Notes: generated by a model from the sequence alone, not told the origin. Shown: positions 26,379 through 37,913, counted from the first letter of the stretch. The stretch is DNA of 64,000 nt from Plantibacter sp. VKM Ac-2880 (GCF_015351235.1 NZ_JADKSJ010000002.1:248001-312000), one strand, 5' to 3'. Program-made: numbers and translations.

Positions 26379-26879
26379 ATGACCATCGCTGCACGGCATG
26401 ACGACGACGAGTCCACGACGCGGCCGGCACGCCTCCGGCCGGCGGGCCCACTCCCCGAGCGCCGCACGCGGGAGCCTCGCTCCGTCATCCGTCCGGGGAG
26501 CGACGAATTCTTCGGACACCAGCCCGCACCCCGCGCCGAGCTCCCCGACCCACGGCCGCTCCTCGAGAACCTCACGCGCAGCGTCATCGAGGTCATCGCC
26601 GGAGCACGCGACCTCACGCAGCTCGCCCGCTGGATCACGGCCGACGTCCACACCGTCCTGCTGAAGCGGGTCATCCTCGCCGAACGGGCCAGACGCGTCC
26701 GCGGCGTCCCGGGGAGCGTCCCCCTCATCTCGATCGGCACCGTCACCGTCACGGAACCGCGGGACGGCGTCGTCGAATCCGTCGTCATGGTGCACGGACG
26801 CGCCAGATCCCGCGCCGTCGCCATCCGACTCGAGGGCCTCGACGGCCGGTGGCGAGCCACCTCCGTCAGCGTCCTCTGA
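26379..26879 (+). CDS. Rv3235 family protein
   Basis: A 166-residue protein of the small actinobacterial Rv3235 family, always found near secA1. The first 60 residues are polar and Arg/Pro-rich, probably disordered; the rest (from about 70) is an alpha/beta domain with LLENLTRSVIEVIAGARDLTQL and VVESVVMVHGRARSRAVAIRLEG, ending in WRATSVSVL. ATG 26379 has GGAGG four bases upstream, which decides the start over an upstream in-frame ATG. Function unknown; its place beside secA suggests a link to secretion, but that is only context. Confidence 0.75.
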   Translation: MTIAARHDDDESTTRPARLRPAGPLPERRTREPRSVIRPGSDEFFGHQPAPRAELPDPRPLLENLTRSVIEVIAGARDLTQLARWITADVHTVLLKRVILAERARRVRGVPGSVPLISIGTVTVTEPRDGVVESVVMVHGRARSRAVAIRLEGLDGRWRATSVSVL

Positions 26880-26907
26880 GCCCGGGCGACCGCCCCATCG
26901 ACGACGA

Positions 26908-26945
26908 AAGCCCTCCGGACCGATGACTCCTGGTCCGGAGGGCTT
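26908..26945. terminator. Bidirectional hairpin between the Rv3235-family gene and secA
   Basis: AAGCCCTCCGGACC pairs with GGTCCGGAGGGCTT around a 10-base loop; it lies 28 bases after one stop and 17 bases from the secA stop on the other strand. Confidence 0.75.
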
Positions 26946-26962
26946 CGTCGTGCGCGGAGTGA

Positions 26963-29809
<2,847 letters not shown>

Positions 29810-29991
29810 GAATTGCTCTCCATTACGTGTTCCTGATCTCCACCCGGGTCGACTGACCTGGACGGACGGGGTGCACCAGAACGGGGCAGTCCTCTCAACA
29901 TGTTAGCGGTGAGTCGCTTGAGTGGACCCTGTGTATCGGCCGTCCGCCGATGTCCTCGGAGCGCCGCCGTCCCGCGCGAGGGTCCGGTCAC

Positions 29992-29997
29992 TAGGCT
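29992..29997 (+). promoter_or_regulatory. Candidate -10 element (TAGGCT) of padR
   Basis: TAGGCT fits TANNNT and would start transcription near 30004, right at a palindrome and 32 bases before the padR ATG. Confidence 0.5.
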
Positions 29998-30000
29998 GGC

Positions 30001-30025
30001 CACACCATACGGCGTAGGTATATGT
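30001..30025. promoter_or_regulatory. Palindromic candidate PadR operator
   Basis: CACACCATAC and GTATATGTG form an imperfect dyad with the exact core ATAC-N7-GTAT (30007-30021). It overlaps the predicted start site and lies upstream of the padR ribosome binding site, as expected for autorepression by PadR. Confidence 0.5.
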
Positions 30026-30035
30026 GGGAGGTTCG

Positions 30036-30656
30036 ATGTCGGTCAAGCACGGTCTCCTCGCGATCCTGGCCTCCGGCGACGACTACGGGTACCGGCTGCG
30101 CGCGGAGTTCGACCGCCGGACGACACCGACGACGGCGCTCAACGTCGGCCAGGCCTACGCGACCCTCGATCGACTCGAGCGCGACGGGCTCGTCGAACGC
30201 GCCGCGGTGAACGGGCAGGGTCACGTCTTCTACCGGATCACGACTGCGGGCTTGGCCGTCCTCGACACCTGGTGGTCGACACCGGTCACCACGGGCGCCT
30301 CACGGGACGAACTCCCGAACAAGGTCGCGCTCGCGGCGTCGTTGCGCGGGGTCGACGCCCACGGGGTCATCGCGGTGCAGCAGGCGTGGACCCTCGACCT
30401 CGCCCAGGACCTCGACAGCACGCTCGCCGCCCTCCCACCGACCCCGCAGGGCGACATCGCGTGGATCGGCCTGGACGCGCGGCGCCGACGCGCCGCCGCG
30501 GAACTCGAGTGGCTCGCGGCGACGTCTGCACGACTGCGCGCGCGCGACCCCGCCTTCGACGTCGGGACCGACACACCACGACGCGGCCGCCCGGCGAACC
30601 GGGCGACCGCGTCGGCGGGTGGAGCTGACGTTACTTCGAGCCGTCCTCGAGGCTGA
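30036..30656 (+). CDS. PadR family transcriptional regulator
   Basis: 206-residue PadR-type winged helix protein: MSVKHGLLAILASGDDYGYRL then LNVGQAYATLDRLERDGLVE in the N-terminal 85 residues, followed by a helical dimerisation domain typical of the PadR C-terminal (Vir) region. The tail after residue 170 is polar and Arg-rich. ATG 36 bases into the transcript is chosen, as GGGAGG precedes it by 5 bases; GTG 30024 has none. No target gene lies next to it in the same direction. Its 3' end overlaps the hpf 3' end by 26 bases. Confidence 0.88.
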   Translation: MSVKHGLLAILASGDDYGYRLRAEFDRRTTPTTALNVGQAYATLDRLERDGLVERAAVNGQGHVFYRITTAGLAVLDTWWSTPVTTGASRDELPNKVALAASLRGVDAHGVIAVQQAWTLDLAQDLDSTLAALPPTPQGDIAWIGLDARRRRAAAELEWLAATSARLRARDPAFDVGTDTPRRGRPANRATASAGGADVTSSRPRG

Positions 30657-31275
30657 TCACGCCGTAGTCCCAGCCCTTCCGGCGGTACACGACGCTCGCG
30701 CGCTCCGAGGCGGCGTCGATGAAGAGGAAGAAGTCGTGACCGACGAGTTCCATGCGGTCCACCGCCTCCTCGAGGCTCATCCACTCGGCGGGGAACTCCT
30801 TCGTGCGGATCACGACGGGCGAGTACGCCTCGGGTTCCTCGTCCTCTCGGGTCAGCGTCGCGACGCTCCCGGTCGCGACCTGCTCGATGAGCTCCGGTGC
30901 CGCGGGCGTGATGTCGACCCCGCTGAAGCCCTCGCTGCTCGCCGCGTGCAAGGAGGTCCGGTGCTTGCCGCGGTGTTCCTGCTTGCGGTCCTTGGACCGG
31001 CGGACGCGCTCGAGCATGCGGGCGATCGCCAGGTCGAAGGCGACGTACTTGTCGGAGCCGGTCGACTCCGCCCGGACCAGCGGCCCCGGCCCCACGAGCG
31101 TGAGCTCCACGCGGTCCTCACCCTTGCGACCGTTGGCGTCGTTGTGGCGGGACACCTTGATGTCGAGCGACTGCGCCTGCTCGACCAGATGGGCGACCTT
31201 CTCCGCCTTCTCGGTCGCGTACTCGCGGAACCGATCGGTGATGCCGAGTCCAAGTCCGACGATGTTGATATCCAC
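30631..31275 (-). CDS. hpf: Ribosome hibernation promoting factor, long form
   Basis: Long HPF dimerises 70S ribosomes into inactive 100S particles in stationary phase. The N-terminal S30AE domain (1-100) starts VDINIVGLGLGITDRFREYA; a charged linker (100-150) is followed by the C-terminal dimerisation domain with EAVDRMELVGHDFFLFIDAASERASVVYRRKGWDYGVI. GTG 31275 is preferred as AGGAGG sits 6 bases upstream; an ATG 15 bases earlier has no ribosome binding site. 214 residues, normal for the family. Upstream in synteny is comF, downstream secA. Confidence 0.93.
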   Translation of the reverse strand: MDINIVGLGLGITDRFREYATEKAEKVAHLVEQAQSLDIKVSRHNDANGRKGEDRVELTLVGPGPLVRAESTGSDKYVAFDLAIARMLERVRRSKDRKQEHRGKHRTSLHAASSEGFSGVDITPAAPELIEQVATGSVATLTREDEEPEAYSPVVIRTKEFPAEWMSLEEAVDRMELVGHDFFLFIDAASERASVVYRRKGWDYGVISLEDGSK

Positions 31276-31335
31276 GTTCGACCTCCTCATCCGGCTGACC
31301 ACCCGGTCTCGGGCGGTCTTTCGCGCCGTTCTGCC

Positions 31336-31341
31336 ACCGTA
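31336..31341 (-). promoter_or_regulatory. Candidate -10 element (TACGGT) of hpf
   Basis: TACGGT on the minus strand with ATGACT 17 bases upstream (four of six to TTGACA). Predicted leader is about 54 bases. Confidence 0.4.
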
Positions 31342-31415
31342 GTGCCCGAGGCTGCGGAAGTCATCAGCGGAGTTCGGCGTGTGTTCACCCGACGGCTGTC
31401 CGGCACCCCTACCGT

Positions 31416-32111
31416 TCACCCGTCGACCCGGGCGAGCGCGACGACACCGGCCACGACACCGCCCGCCGCGTGGACCGCACGGATCGCCTCCGCGACCGTG
31501 GCACCGGTCGTGACGACGTCCTCGACGAGGAGGAACCGACGACCGTCGAGCGGTTCACGGGCGACGAGTGCACCGTCCAGGTTCGCGAACCGCTCCGCGC
31601 GGCCGAAGTCGCGTTGATCGGCCGGCTCACGGACCCACCGGAGCGGTCGGTGTGGTCGGGCGCCGAGCCGCCGGACGATCCGCTCCACCGGATGGAAGCC
31701 CCGCTCCCGCGCGGCGCGTCGTCTGGCCGGGACGGTCGCGATCTCCGGGGTGACGCCGTCGGTACCTGCCGCCTCGGCCATCGCGAGCCGGAATGCGGGT
31801 TCCAGCGCTGCGGCCAGCGGCCGGACGAGCCCGACCCGTGCGTCCTCCTTGTAGGCGAGCAGGACGGCGCCGACGAGCGCGTCGTACCGACGCGCGGCGA
31901 GCCCCGGGGTGCCGTCCGGGCAGGACCAGCGCACTCGGGCGTCGGATCCGGGGCCGCCCGGTGCACGCAGGCGGGTGCGACACCGGTCGCAGAGGCCGCG
32001 GTCGGGCGACCCGCAGCCGGCGCACACCACGGGCACGAGCAACGCCCAGGCGTCGAGACAGGCCGCTCGGGTCGCGTTCACGGCCGCCTGTCGGTCGAGG
32101 GTGGAGGTCAT
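31416..32111 (-). CDS. comF: ComF family phosphoribosyltransferase-like protein
   Basis: 231 residues. An N-terminal zinc finger (VVCAGCGSPDRGLCDRCRTR) precedes a type I phosphoribosyltransferase fold with RRRAARERGFHPVERI and the PRPP loop LLVEDVVTTGATVAEA. ComF is needed for DNA uptake in competent bacteria; in actinobacteria it is conserved beside lpqB and hpf without com machinery, so its role may be salvage or DNA repair. ATG 32111 has GGAGG immediately before it, an unusually short spacing. An open frame further upstream is out of character and is excluded. Confidence 0.88.
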   Translation of the reverse strand: MTSTLDRQAAVNATRAACLDAWALLVPVVCAGCGSPDRGLCDRCRTRLRAPGGPGSDARVRWSCPDGTPGLAARRYDALVGAVLLAYKEDARVGLVRPLAAALEPAFRLAMAEAAGTDGVTPEIATVPARRRAARERGFHPVERIVRRLGARPHRPLRWVREPADQRDFGRAERFANLDGALVAREPLDGRRFLLVEDVVTTGATVAEAIRAVHAAGGVVAGVVALARVDG

Positions 32112-32205
32112 CCTCCGATGATCCTGCGCCGCTGGGACGTCGCGGAGCAGGATCGATCGATGGGGCACGCCGGCGGGTCGGCGGCACGGTGTGGAGCGCG
32201 GTCGC

Positions 32206-33939
32206 TCAGTCGGGCGAACCCAACTGAGTCGCGATGAACCGGACGTCGCCACCCGCTTCCTGCCAACTCGATCCCCGCGGGAGCAGGAGCCGGCCATCGC
32301 TCGTGAGCGCCCGGAGCTGGGTGAGCCCGTTCCCGCCGACGAGGGTCGTCACGTTCGCCAACGGCGGCACCGGCGCCGAGCGCCCGCCGATCTGCTGCGT
32401 GAGGATCGTCGTCTGCTCATCGCCGTCGAGGAGCACGGCGACCGTGATGTCGTCGACCCAGGTGACGGTCTTCGCCGCCGAGGACATCACGCGGAGCTCG
32501 ACGGGGTCGCCGAGCCGCAGCGGCGCGTTCCGATCTCCGCGGATGATCGCCGCGGCCACGAGTCGGGACTGGGTCCCGTCGCGCAGGAGGGCGACCAGTC
32601 GGGTCCCCTCCCTGGAGACCTGGATCGAGTCGATCGTGGATGCACCCGTCCAGCTCGTGGTGACCTGGACCGTGCCGCCGGCCGCGTCGTGCGCGAGCAG
32701 CGCCGTGGGCGCGGTGGCGGGGACGGTCCAGGTGAATCCGAACGGGTCCATGGTCGGCGGCAGCAGCCCCGGCCGGTCGTCCACCAGCCGGACGTCGCCG
32801 TCGGCCTGGACGACCGTGACGCCCGCCGCGGACCGCACCGCCGCCTGGTCGTGGTCGGCCGAGAGCACCGCCGCGTCCGCTCCGGCCGCGACGACCGCCG
32901 CCGAGATCCCCGGCACCGTCTCGATCCCGTCGCCGGAGGCGAAGCCGAACTCGTCACCGCGCTGCACGAGCGCCCTGGGGTCGACGCGTGGTGCGGCGAG
33001 CGTCAACGGTGACACCGTCTGGGTCGAGTTGCCGACCACGGTGATCGCGACGTTCGAGACCGCTGCGACACCGCCCACGCTGCCGGACAGCTGCACGAGA
33101 CTGCTCGTCAGCTGGAGCTGCATCCGCTGGAGGGTGACCGCGTCGGCCTGCAAGGCAGGTTTGGTGAGGTCCACGCGGGCGGTACCCGCCTCGACCGGGA
33201 CCGCGTCGCTCGTGAGTGACGTCCCCTCGGGGAACGCCGTCGCGACCGCGCCCTTCAACCACTCCGCGGGCCCGTCGAGCAGCGCCCCGACGATCCGCGT
33301 CGCCGTGGAGGCCCGGGACGGGAACCAGCGCTGGTCCGGCACGAGTCGCGTGTAGCTCGGGTCGAAGTAGCTCAGCGAGTACGCCGCGAAGACGTCGGCG
33401 AAGGTCGAGGCCTCGAGCACGATGCCGGGTGGTGCGGACGCGATGCGCCACTCCCCCCGCACCTGGATGAACCCGTAGGTCCAGCTGAGGGGCGAGGAGT
33501 TCGCCGATTCGCGGTACTCGCCGCGGTCGTCCACCGCGGCTACGGGGCTGACGGTCAGCTGCACCGCGTCGGCGACGGGCGCGAAGGTCCGCCCGCCCTG
33601 GTCGATCGTCACCCCGGCGTCGGGATCCCAGTCGGACCGGAGTTCCGGTGCGAGGAACTCGCGGGCGATCTCGTAGTTGTTCTGCGGGCTCGCGGCGGCG
33701 TCGATGAACCCGCGGAGGATCTGCTCCTGGGTCGCGCCCTCCGTCGGGCCTGGCGCGATGAAGTTGACGTCCACATCGCCGTCGCCACCTCCGACGGTGC
33801 CGCCGTCCTGCACCGAACCGCCACGAGGGATCCCGACGCAGGCGGAGAGCACCGCGACGAGGAGCACCGGGAGGGCCGCGGCGGCGAGGCGCCGCGCGAC
33901 GGATCGTCGTCGTCGAGGTCGTGTGGAGCGGTCAACCAC
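32206..33939 (-). CDS. lpqB: Lipoprotein LpqB (GerMN domain plus beta-propeller)
   Basis: LpqB is an outer-face lipoprotein that modulates the MtrAB two-component system. The protein of about 577 residues has an Arg-rich start, a signal helix and lipobox LSAC near residue 33, an N-terminal domain, a GerMN domain (about 190-300) and a beta-propeller-like C-terminal half. Its 5' end overlaps mtrB. I choose GTG 33939 because GAGGAGG lies six bases upstream; ATG 33945 and ATG 33954 are in frame but too close to, or upstream of, that site. It closes the mtrA-mtrB-lpqB operon. Confidence 0.92.
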   Translation of the reverse strand: MVDRSTRPRRRRSVARRLAAAALPVLLVAVLSACVGIPRGGSVQDGGTVGGGDGDVDVNFIAPGPTEGATQEQILRGFIDAAASPQNNYEIAREFLAPELRSDWDPDAGVTIDQGGRTFAPVADAVQLTVSPVAAVDDRGEYRESANSSPLSWTYGFIQVRGEWRIASAPPGIVLEASTFADVFAAYSLSYFDPSYTRLVPDQRWFPSRASTATRIVGALLDGPAEWLKGAVATAFPEGTSLTSDAVPVEAGTARVDLTKPALQADAVTLQRMQLQLTSSLVQLSGSVGGVAAVSNVAITVVGNSTQTVSPLTLAAPRVDPRALVQRGDEFGFASGDGIETVPGISAAVVAAGADAAVLSADHDQAAVRSAAGVTVVQADGDVRLVDDRPGLLPPTMDPFGFTWTVPATAPTALLAHDAAGGTVQVTTSWTGASTIDSIQVSREGTRLVALLRDGTQSRLVAAAIIRGDRNAPLRLGDPVELRVMSSAAKTVTWVDDITVAVLLDGDEQTTILTQQIGGRSAPVPPLANVTTLVGGNGLTQLRALTSDGRLLLPRGSSWQEAGGDVRFIATQLGSPD

Positions 33940-35623
33940 GAGCATCCTCCTCATCGTCGTCGGGTGCGGTCACCGTCTGGAGCGAGCGCGTCGTCGGGGC
34001 GGTCAGCTCGTCGACGATGGACTCGATCGCGTCGTCCGGGGGCAGACTGATCGGCGATCGCACGATCTCCGTCCCCGGTTCGCGCGGGATCGTGAGGCGG
34101 AACGACGAACCGCCCGCCGGCTCGGACCAGACCTCCAGCCACCCCTCGTGGAGGATCGCGTCCTCCAGGGAGATGGCGAGCCCGAGACCCGTTCCACCGA
34201 TGGTCCGTTTGCGTGACGGGTCCGCGCGCCAGAAGCGGTCGAACACCCGCTCCGTCGCCTCGGGGGTCATCCCCTGGCCGTAGTCCCGGACGGCGATGGC
34301 GACCGAGGACTCGTTGCTGTCGACCGACACCACGATCGGTTTCCCTTCGCCGTGCTCGATGGCGTTGCCGATGAGGTTGCGCACGATCCGACGGATGCGG
34401 CGTGGGTCCATCGGGACCGCCGAGTACCCGCCGGGCGCGACGATGCGGAGATCCGACCCGGTCGGCTCAGCGAGGGGTCGCAGCTCGTCGACGACCTCTT
34501 CCGCAAGGTGGACGAGGCTCGTCGGCTCGAGATCGAGCTCGATGCTCCCCGCGTCGTACCGGCTGATCTCGAGCAGGTCGGCGAGCAGGATCTCGAACCG
34601 GCCCACCTGGTCGTGCAGGAGCTCCGCCGTCCGCTCCGTCGCCGGGGGGAACGAGTCCCGCTGGTCGTAGAGCACGTCGCCGGCGAGCCGGATCGTCGTG
34701 AGCGGCGTGCGCAGCTCATGGGAGACGTCCGAGACGAACCGCTGCTGCACGAGCGAGAGCTCGGCCAGTTCCTTGATCTGTTTCTGCATGCTCGCGGCCA
34801 TGCCGTTGAAGGACCTGGCGAGCGTGGCGAGCTCGTCCTCGCCCTTCTCCGGCATGCGGACGTCGAGGTCACCACCGGCCAGACGTTGGCTCGTCTCGGC
34901 GGCGGAGCGGATGGGCGTCGCGACGAACCTGACGATGAACCACGCCGCGCCTCCGACGAGGATCATCAGGCCGACACCGGCCAGGAACAGGGTGCGTTGG
35001 ACGAACCCGAGTGTCTGCTCCGACTCGTTCAGGTCGTACCCGAGGTAGATCTCATACGACCCCGCGGTCGGCATCGACACCTCCGAACCGACGACGATGC
35101 CGGCGGTCGACGAACCGTCAGCGGTGGTCAGAGTGACCGACTGCCACTGGAGCGTGTCCGGGTCGGCTCGGACCGCCTCGGTGAGTTCGTCCGAGATCAC
35201 GCCGCCGGCGAGCCCAGGGGATTCGAAGCCTGGCGGCGTCACCTGGCTGAAGTCCTGACCCGGGGCACGGTAAGCGGCGATCAGGCTGCTGCCGGACGTG
35301 GTCTGGAGGTCGGTCCGCACCGTCCCCATCAGCTGCTGCAGGGCGACCCGCTCGCTGGCATCCGAGGCGTCGAGGATGCTCTGCGCCGAGGCGATGGCTC
35401 GACTGGACCCGGCGAGCGCCTGTTGCAGCCGGGACTGGAAGAGATCGTTCCCGATGCTGAAGGAGAGGTAGGCACCGGTGAGGAGGATGGCGAGTCCCGA
35501 CAGCCCGACGGTGATGGCGACGGTCCGGAACTGCAGCGAGCGCCGCCACTGCGAGCGCAGCTGCTGCGGCCACGTCCGCCAGAGACGCCAGTCGGCCGCC
35601 CAGCCGGCGAGTCGGGAGGCCAT
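33932..35623 (-). CDS. mtrB: Sensor histidine kinase MtrB
   Basis: 563-residue membrane kinase paired with MtrA, controlling cell division, osmoprotection and wall metabolism. Helix 1 at about 35-57, an extracytoplasmic sensor domain (60-205), helix 2 at about 212-233, HAMP (234-287), HisKA with VSDVSHELRTPLTTIRLAGD (phosphoacceptor His302), and HATPase with NLIGNAIEHGEG and DYGQGMTPEA and GTGLGLAIS. The C-terminal 50 residues are polar. It begins 6 bases after mtrA, so they form an operon; lpqB overlaps its end. Confidence 0.95.
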   Translation of the reverse strand: MASRLAGWAADWRLWRTWPQQLRSQWRRSLQFRTVAITVGLSGLAILLTGAYLSFSIGNDLFQSRLQQALAGSSRAIASAQSILDASDASERVALQQLMGTVRTDLQTTSGSSLIAAYRAPGQDFSQVTPPGFESPGLAGGVISDELTEAVRADPDTLQWQSVTLTTADGSSTAGIVVGSEVSMPTAGSYEIYLGYDLNESEQTLGFVQRTLFLAGVGLMILVGGAAWFIVRFVATPIRSAAETSQRLAGGDLDVRMPEKGEDELATLARSFNGMAASMQKQIKELAELSLVQQRFVSDVSHELRTPLTTIRLAGDVLYDQRDSFPPATERTAELLHDQVGRFEILLADLLEISRYDAGSIELDLEPTSLVHLAEEVVDELRPLAEPTGSDLRIVAPGGYSAVPMDPRRIRRIVRNLIGNAIEHGEGKPIVVSVDSNESSVAIAVRDYGQGMTPEATERVFDRFWRADPSRKRTIGGTGLGLAISLEDAILHEGWLEVWSEPAGGSSFRLTIPREPGTEIVRSPISLPPDDAIESIVDELTAPTTRSLQTVTAPDDDEEDARG

Positions 35624-35629
35624 GTCGGA

Positions 35630-36313
35630 TCAGCCGGTGACGGCGCCGGCGCGGTACCCGACGCCGCGGACCGTCATGACGATCTTAGGGTTGTCCGGGT
35701 CTTCCTCGACCTTGGCGCGGAGCCGTTGCACGTGCACGTTCACAAGCCGGGTGTCGGCCTTGTAGTGGTACCCCCACACCTGCTCGAGCAGCATCTCGCG
35801 GGTGAACACCTGCTGCGGCTTGCTCGCGAGCGCGAGCAGGAGGTCGAACTCCAGCGGGGTGAGGCCGATGACCCCGTCGGCGCGACGGACCTCGTGGCCG
35901 GCGACGTCGACGGTGAGGTCGCCGATGCGGAGCGTCTCGGCGAGGTCGGCGGCCGGGGCGCGCAACCGCGTGCGGATCCGGGCCACGAGCTCCTTCGGGT
36001 TGAAAGGCTTGACCATGTAGTCGTCGGCTCCGGATTCGAGGCCCTTGACCACGTCCGCGGTGTCGGACTTCGCGGTCAGCATGATGACGGGGACGCCGGA
36101 CTCCTGCCGGATCAGGCGACAGACCTCGATCCCGTCGATGCCGGGGAGCATGAGGTCGAGCAGGACGAGGTCGGGCTTCGTGTCGCGGAACGCCTGGAGC
36201 GCGCCGCTGCCGTCCGCGCAGAACGACGGTTCGAAACCCTCGGTGCGCAGGACGATGCCGATCATCTCGGCGAGTGCGGTGTCGTCGTCGACGACGAGGA
36301 TGCGTGCGTTCAT
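35630..36313 (-). CDS. mtrA: Response regulator MtrA (OmpR family)
   Basis: 227-residue DNA-binding response regulator. The receiver domain carries the acidic pocket VVDDD (7-11), phospho-Asp53 (LLDLMLPG) and Lys102 (VKPF). The OmpR-type winged helix (about 130-225) shows LTPLEFDLLLALASKPQQVF and VHVQRLRAKVEEDPDNP. MtrA controls DNA replication, division and wall hydrolases in actinobacteria. The upstream gap of 163 bases, shared with a divergent membrane-protein gene, holds a possible TACGCT -10. Confidence 0.96.
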   Translation of the reverse strand: MNARILVVDDDTALAEMIGIVLRTEGFEPSFCADGSGALQAFRDTKPDLVLLDLMLPGIDGIEVCRLIRQESGVPVIMLTAKSDTADVVKGLESGADDYMVKPFNPKELVARIRTRLRAPAADLAETLRIGDLTVDVAGHEVRRADGVIGLTPLEFDLLLALASKPQQVFTREMLLEQVWGYHYKADTRLVNVHVQRLRAKVEEDPDNPKIVMTVRGVGYRAGAVTG

Positions 36314-36376
36314 AGCTCCGTCTCGGGTGTGACCGGCCGGCCGCGCTGCCTGACCGGTGTCCTTACGTCTCGCCTC

Positions 36377-36382
36377 AGCGTA
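36377..36382 (-). promoter_or_regulatory. Candidate -10 element (TACGCT) of mtrA
   Basis: TACGCT on the minus strand fits TANNNT; predicted leader about 56 bases. No clear -35. Two identical GGTGTGAC octamers (36326-36333 and 36431-36438) flank it. Confidence 0.35.
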
Positions 36383-36476
36383 GTCGAACTGTCCCCAGGA
36401 ACCGCCGAAGGTCCGGTCCCGGACCGGTCCGGTGTGACAACATGGAGGAGTTCGAGACGGCGAGGGGGTGCTGCTG

Positions 36477-37913
36477 ATGGACGGTGAACAGCGAGCTGGG
36501 GGCGAGATGGGCGATCAGGGTCAGCGCCCGTGGACGAACCCCGAGGAGCCGCGGAGACCGGACGGGTCGGCAGAGGCGCCATCCCGACAGACACCGCAGC
36601 AGCCCGGGTACCCACAATCCTCCGGATACCCGCAGCAACAGCCCGGATACGGCGCGCAGCCCGCCTCCGGCCAACAGCCGGGGTACGGACAGCAGCCCGC
36701 CTCCGGCCAACAGCCGGGGTACGGACAGCAGCCCGCCTACGGACAGGCTCCTTACACCCAGTCCGCCCCCTACCAGCAGCCCGGGTACGGCACACCTCAG
36801 GCGGCTCCGAGCGCCGGCTACGACGCGAACCCCTACGCGAACGCCGCGCAGTGGGCCCCCGGTCCCCAGCAGGGCTGGGCTCCCCCGCCCAAGCCGGGAC
36901 TCATCCCGCTCCGTCCGCTGTCCTTCAGCGACCTCTTCGGTGCCCCCTTCCTCGTCCTGCGCCGGAACCCGAAGGCCACGTTCGGGAGTGCGCTGCTCTT
37001 CCAGGGCCTCACCGCGGTCCTCTCCCTCGTCATCGTGGGCCTCGTCGCCTGGCTCTCGTTCAGTCGGCTGTCACAGGCGGCCCCTGGCGAGGAGGACGCC
37101 ATCGGTGCCGGCGCGATCACGGCGATCATCCTCTCCTCGCTCATCCCGATCGCGGTCTCGATCGCCGGGAGCGCGATCCTGCAGGGCATCATCGCCCAGG
37201 AGGTCGCCCGCGGCACCCTCGGCGAGAAGCTGCCGCTCGGGGTCCTCTGGCGTCGCACCAAAAAACGCTTCCTCCCGCTCATCGGATACACCTTCCTCCT
37301 CATCGGCGTCGTGACCGTCTTCATCGCCGTCGCGGTCGGCCTCGGGTTCGTCCTCACCGGACTCGGCGGCAGAGCCGGCGTGGTCCTGACCGTGCTCATG
37401 GCGATCGCGGCGCTCCTGGTGCTGGTCGTCGCATCGGCCTGGTTGGGGACGAAGTTCTCCCTCACACCGAGCATCATCGTCCTGGAGAACAGTCGGGTGT
37501 TCCCCGCGCTGGCGCGGTCGTGGCGCCTGACCGACGGGTACTTCTGGCGGACGTTCGGCGTCCAGTTCCTCGTCTCCTCGGTCGTCAGCGTCGCCTCGCA
37601 GGTCGTCGCGACGCCCATCAGTCTGCTCGCGAGTTTCGTGCCCGTGATCCTCGTCGGTGTCGACTCCGAGGCGACGATGATCGTGGCGACCATCGCCGCT
37701 CAGGGCCTGTCCCTGCTCGTCTCCGTCATCATCGGCGCGATCACCGTCGTCGTCATCAGCGCCACCTCCGCCGTGATCTACATCGATCTGCGGATGCGGA
37801 AGGAGGGCCTCGACCTCGATCTGGCCCGCTTCGTGGAGGCCCGGTCCGGAGGCCGTGAGGCGGTCGACAACCCCTTCGACCTCACCGCCGCCGGGGGTAA
37901 AGCACCCCGATGA
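36477..37913 (+). CDS. Membrane protein with GPDPase-type membrane domain and Q/P/G/Y-rich N-terminus
   Basis: 478 residues. The first 130 are low-complexity, repeats of GYGQQPA/S units rich in Gln, Pro, Gly and Tyr, followed by PLRPLSFSDLFGAPFLVLRRNPKATF and about six to eight transmembrane helices (from 165 to 445), the layout of the glycerophosphodiester phosphodiesterase membrane-domain family. No enzymatic domain is attached. ATG 36477 has GAGGGGG at about 9 bases. It overlaps the DUF4129 gene by ATGA and opens the operon leading to MoxR and DUF58. Divergent from mtrA. Confidence 0.85.
   Translation: MDGEQRAGGEMGDQGQRPWTNPEEPRRPDGSAEAPSRQTPQQPGYPQSSGYPQQQPGYGAQPASGQQPGYGQQPASGQQPGYGQQPAYGQAPYTQSAPYQQPGYGTPQAAPSAGYDANPYANAAQWAPGPQQGWAPPPKPGLIPLRPLSFSDLFGAPFLVLRRNPKATFGSALLFQGLTAVLSLVIVGLVAWLSFSRLSQAAPGEEDAIGAGAITAIILSSLIPIAVSIAGSAILQGIIAQEVARGTLGEKLPLGVLWRRTKKRFLPLIGYTFLLIGVVTVFIAVAVGLGFVLTGLGGRAGVVLTVLMAIAALLVLVVASAWLGTKFSLTPSIIVLENSRVFPALARSWRLTDGYFWRTFGVQFLVSSVVSVASQVVATPISLLASFVPVILVGVDSEATMIVATIAAQGLSLLVSVIIGAITVVVISATSAVIYIDLRMRKEGLDLDLARFVEARSGGREAVDNPFDLTAAGGKAPR
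36660..36731 (+). repeat. Two perfect 36-base tandem repeats within the Q/P-rich coding region
   Basis: Copies at 36660-36695 and 36696-36731 are identical and in frame (12 codons each, PASGQQPGYGQQ), followed by a partial third copy. The repeat can expand or contract without frameshift. Confidence 0.85.

Noticed and set aside
36660-36731. 36-base repeats as a possible CRISPR array
   Set aside because: The copies are directly adjacent with no spacers, in frame inside a coding sequence, and no cas genes are near.
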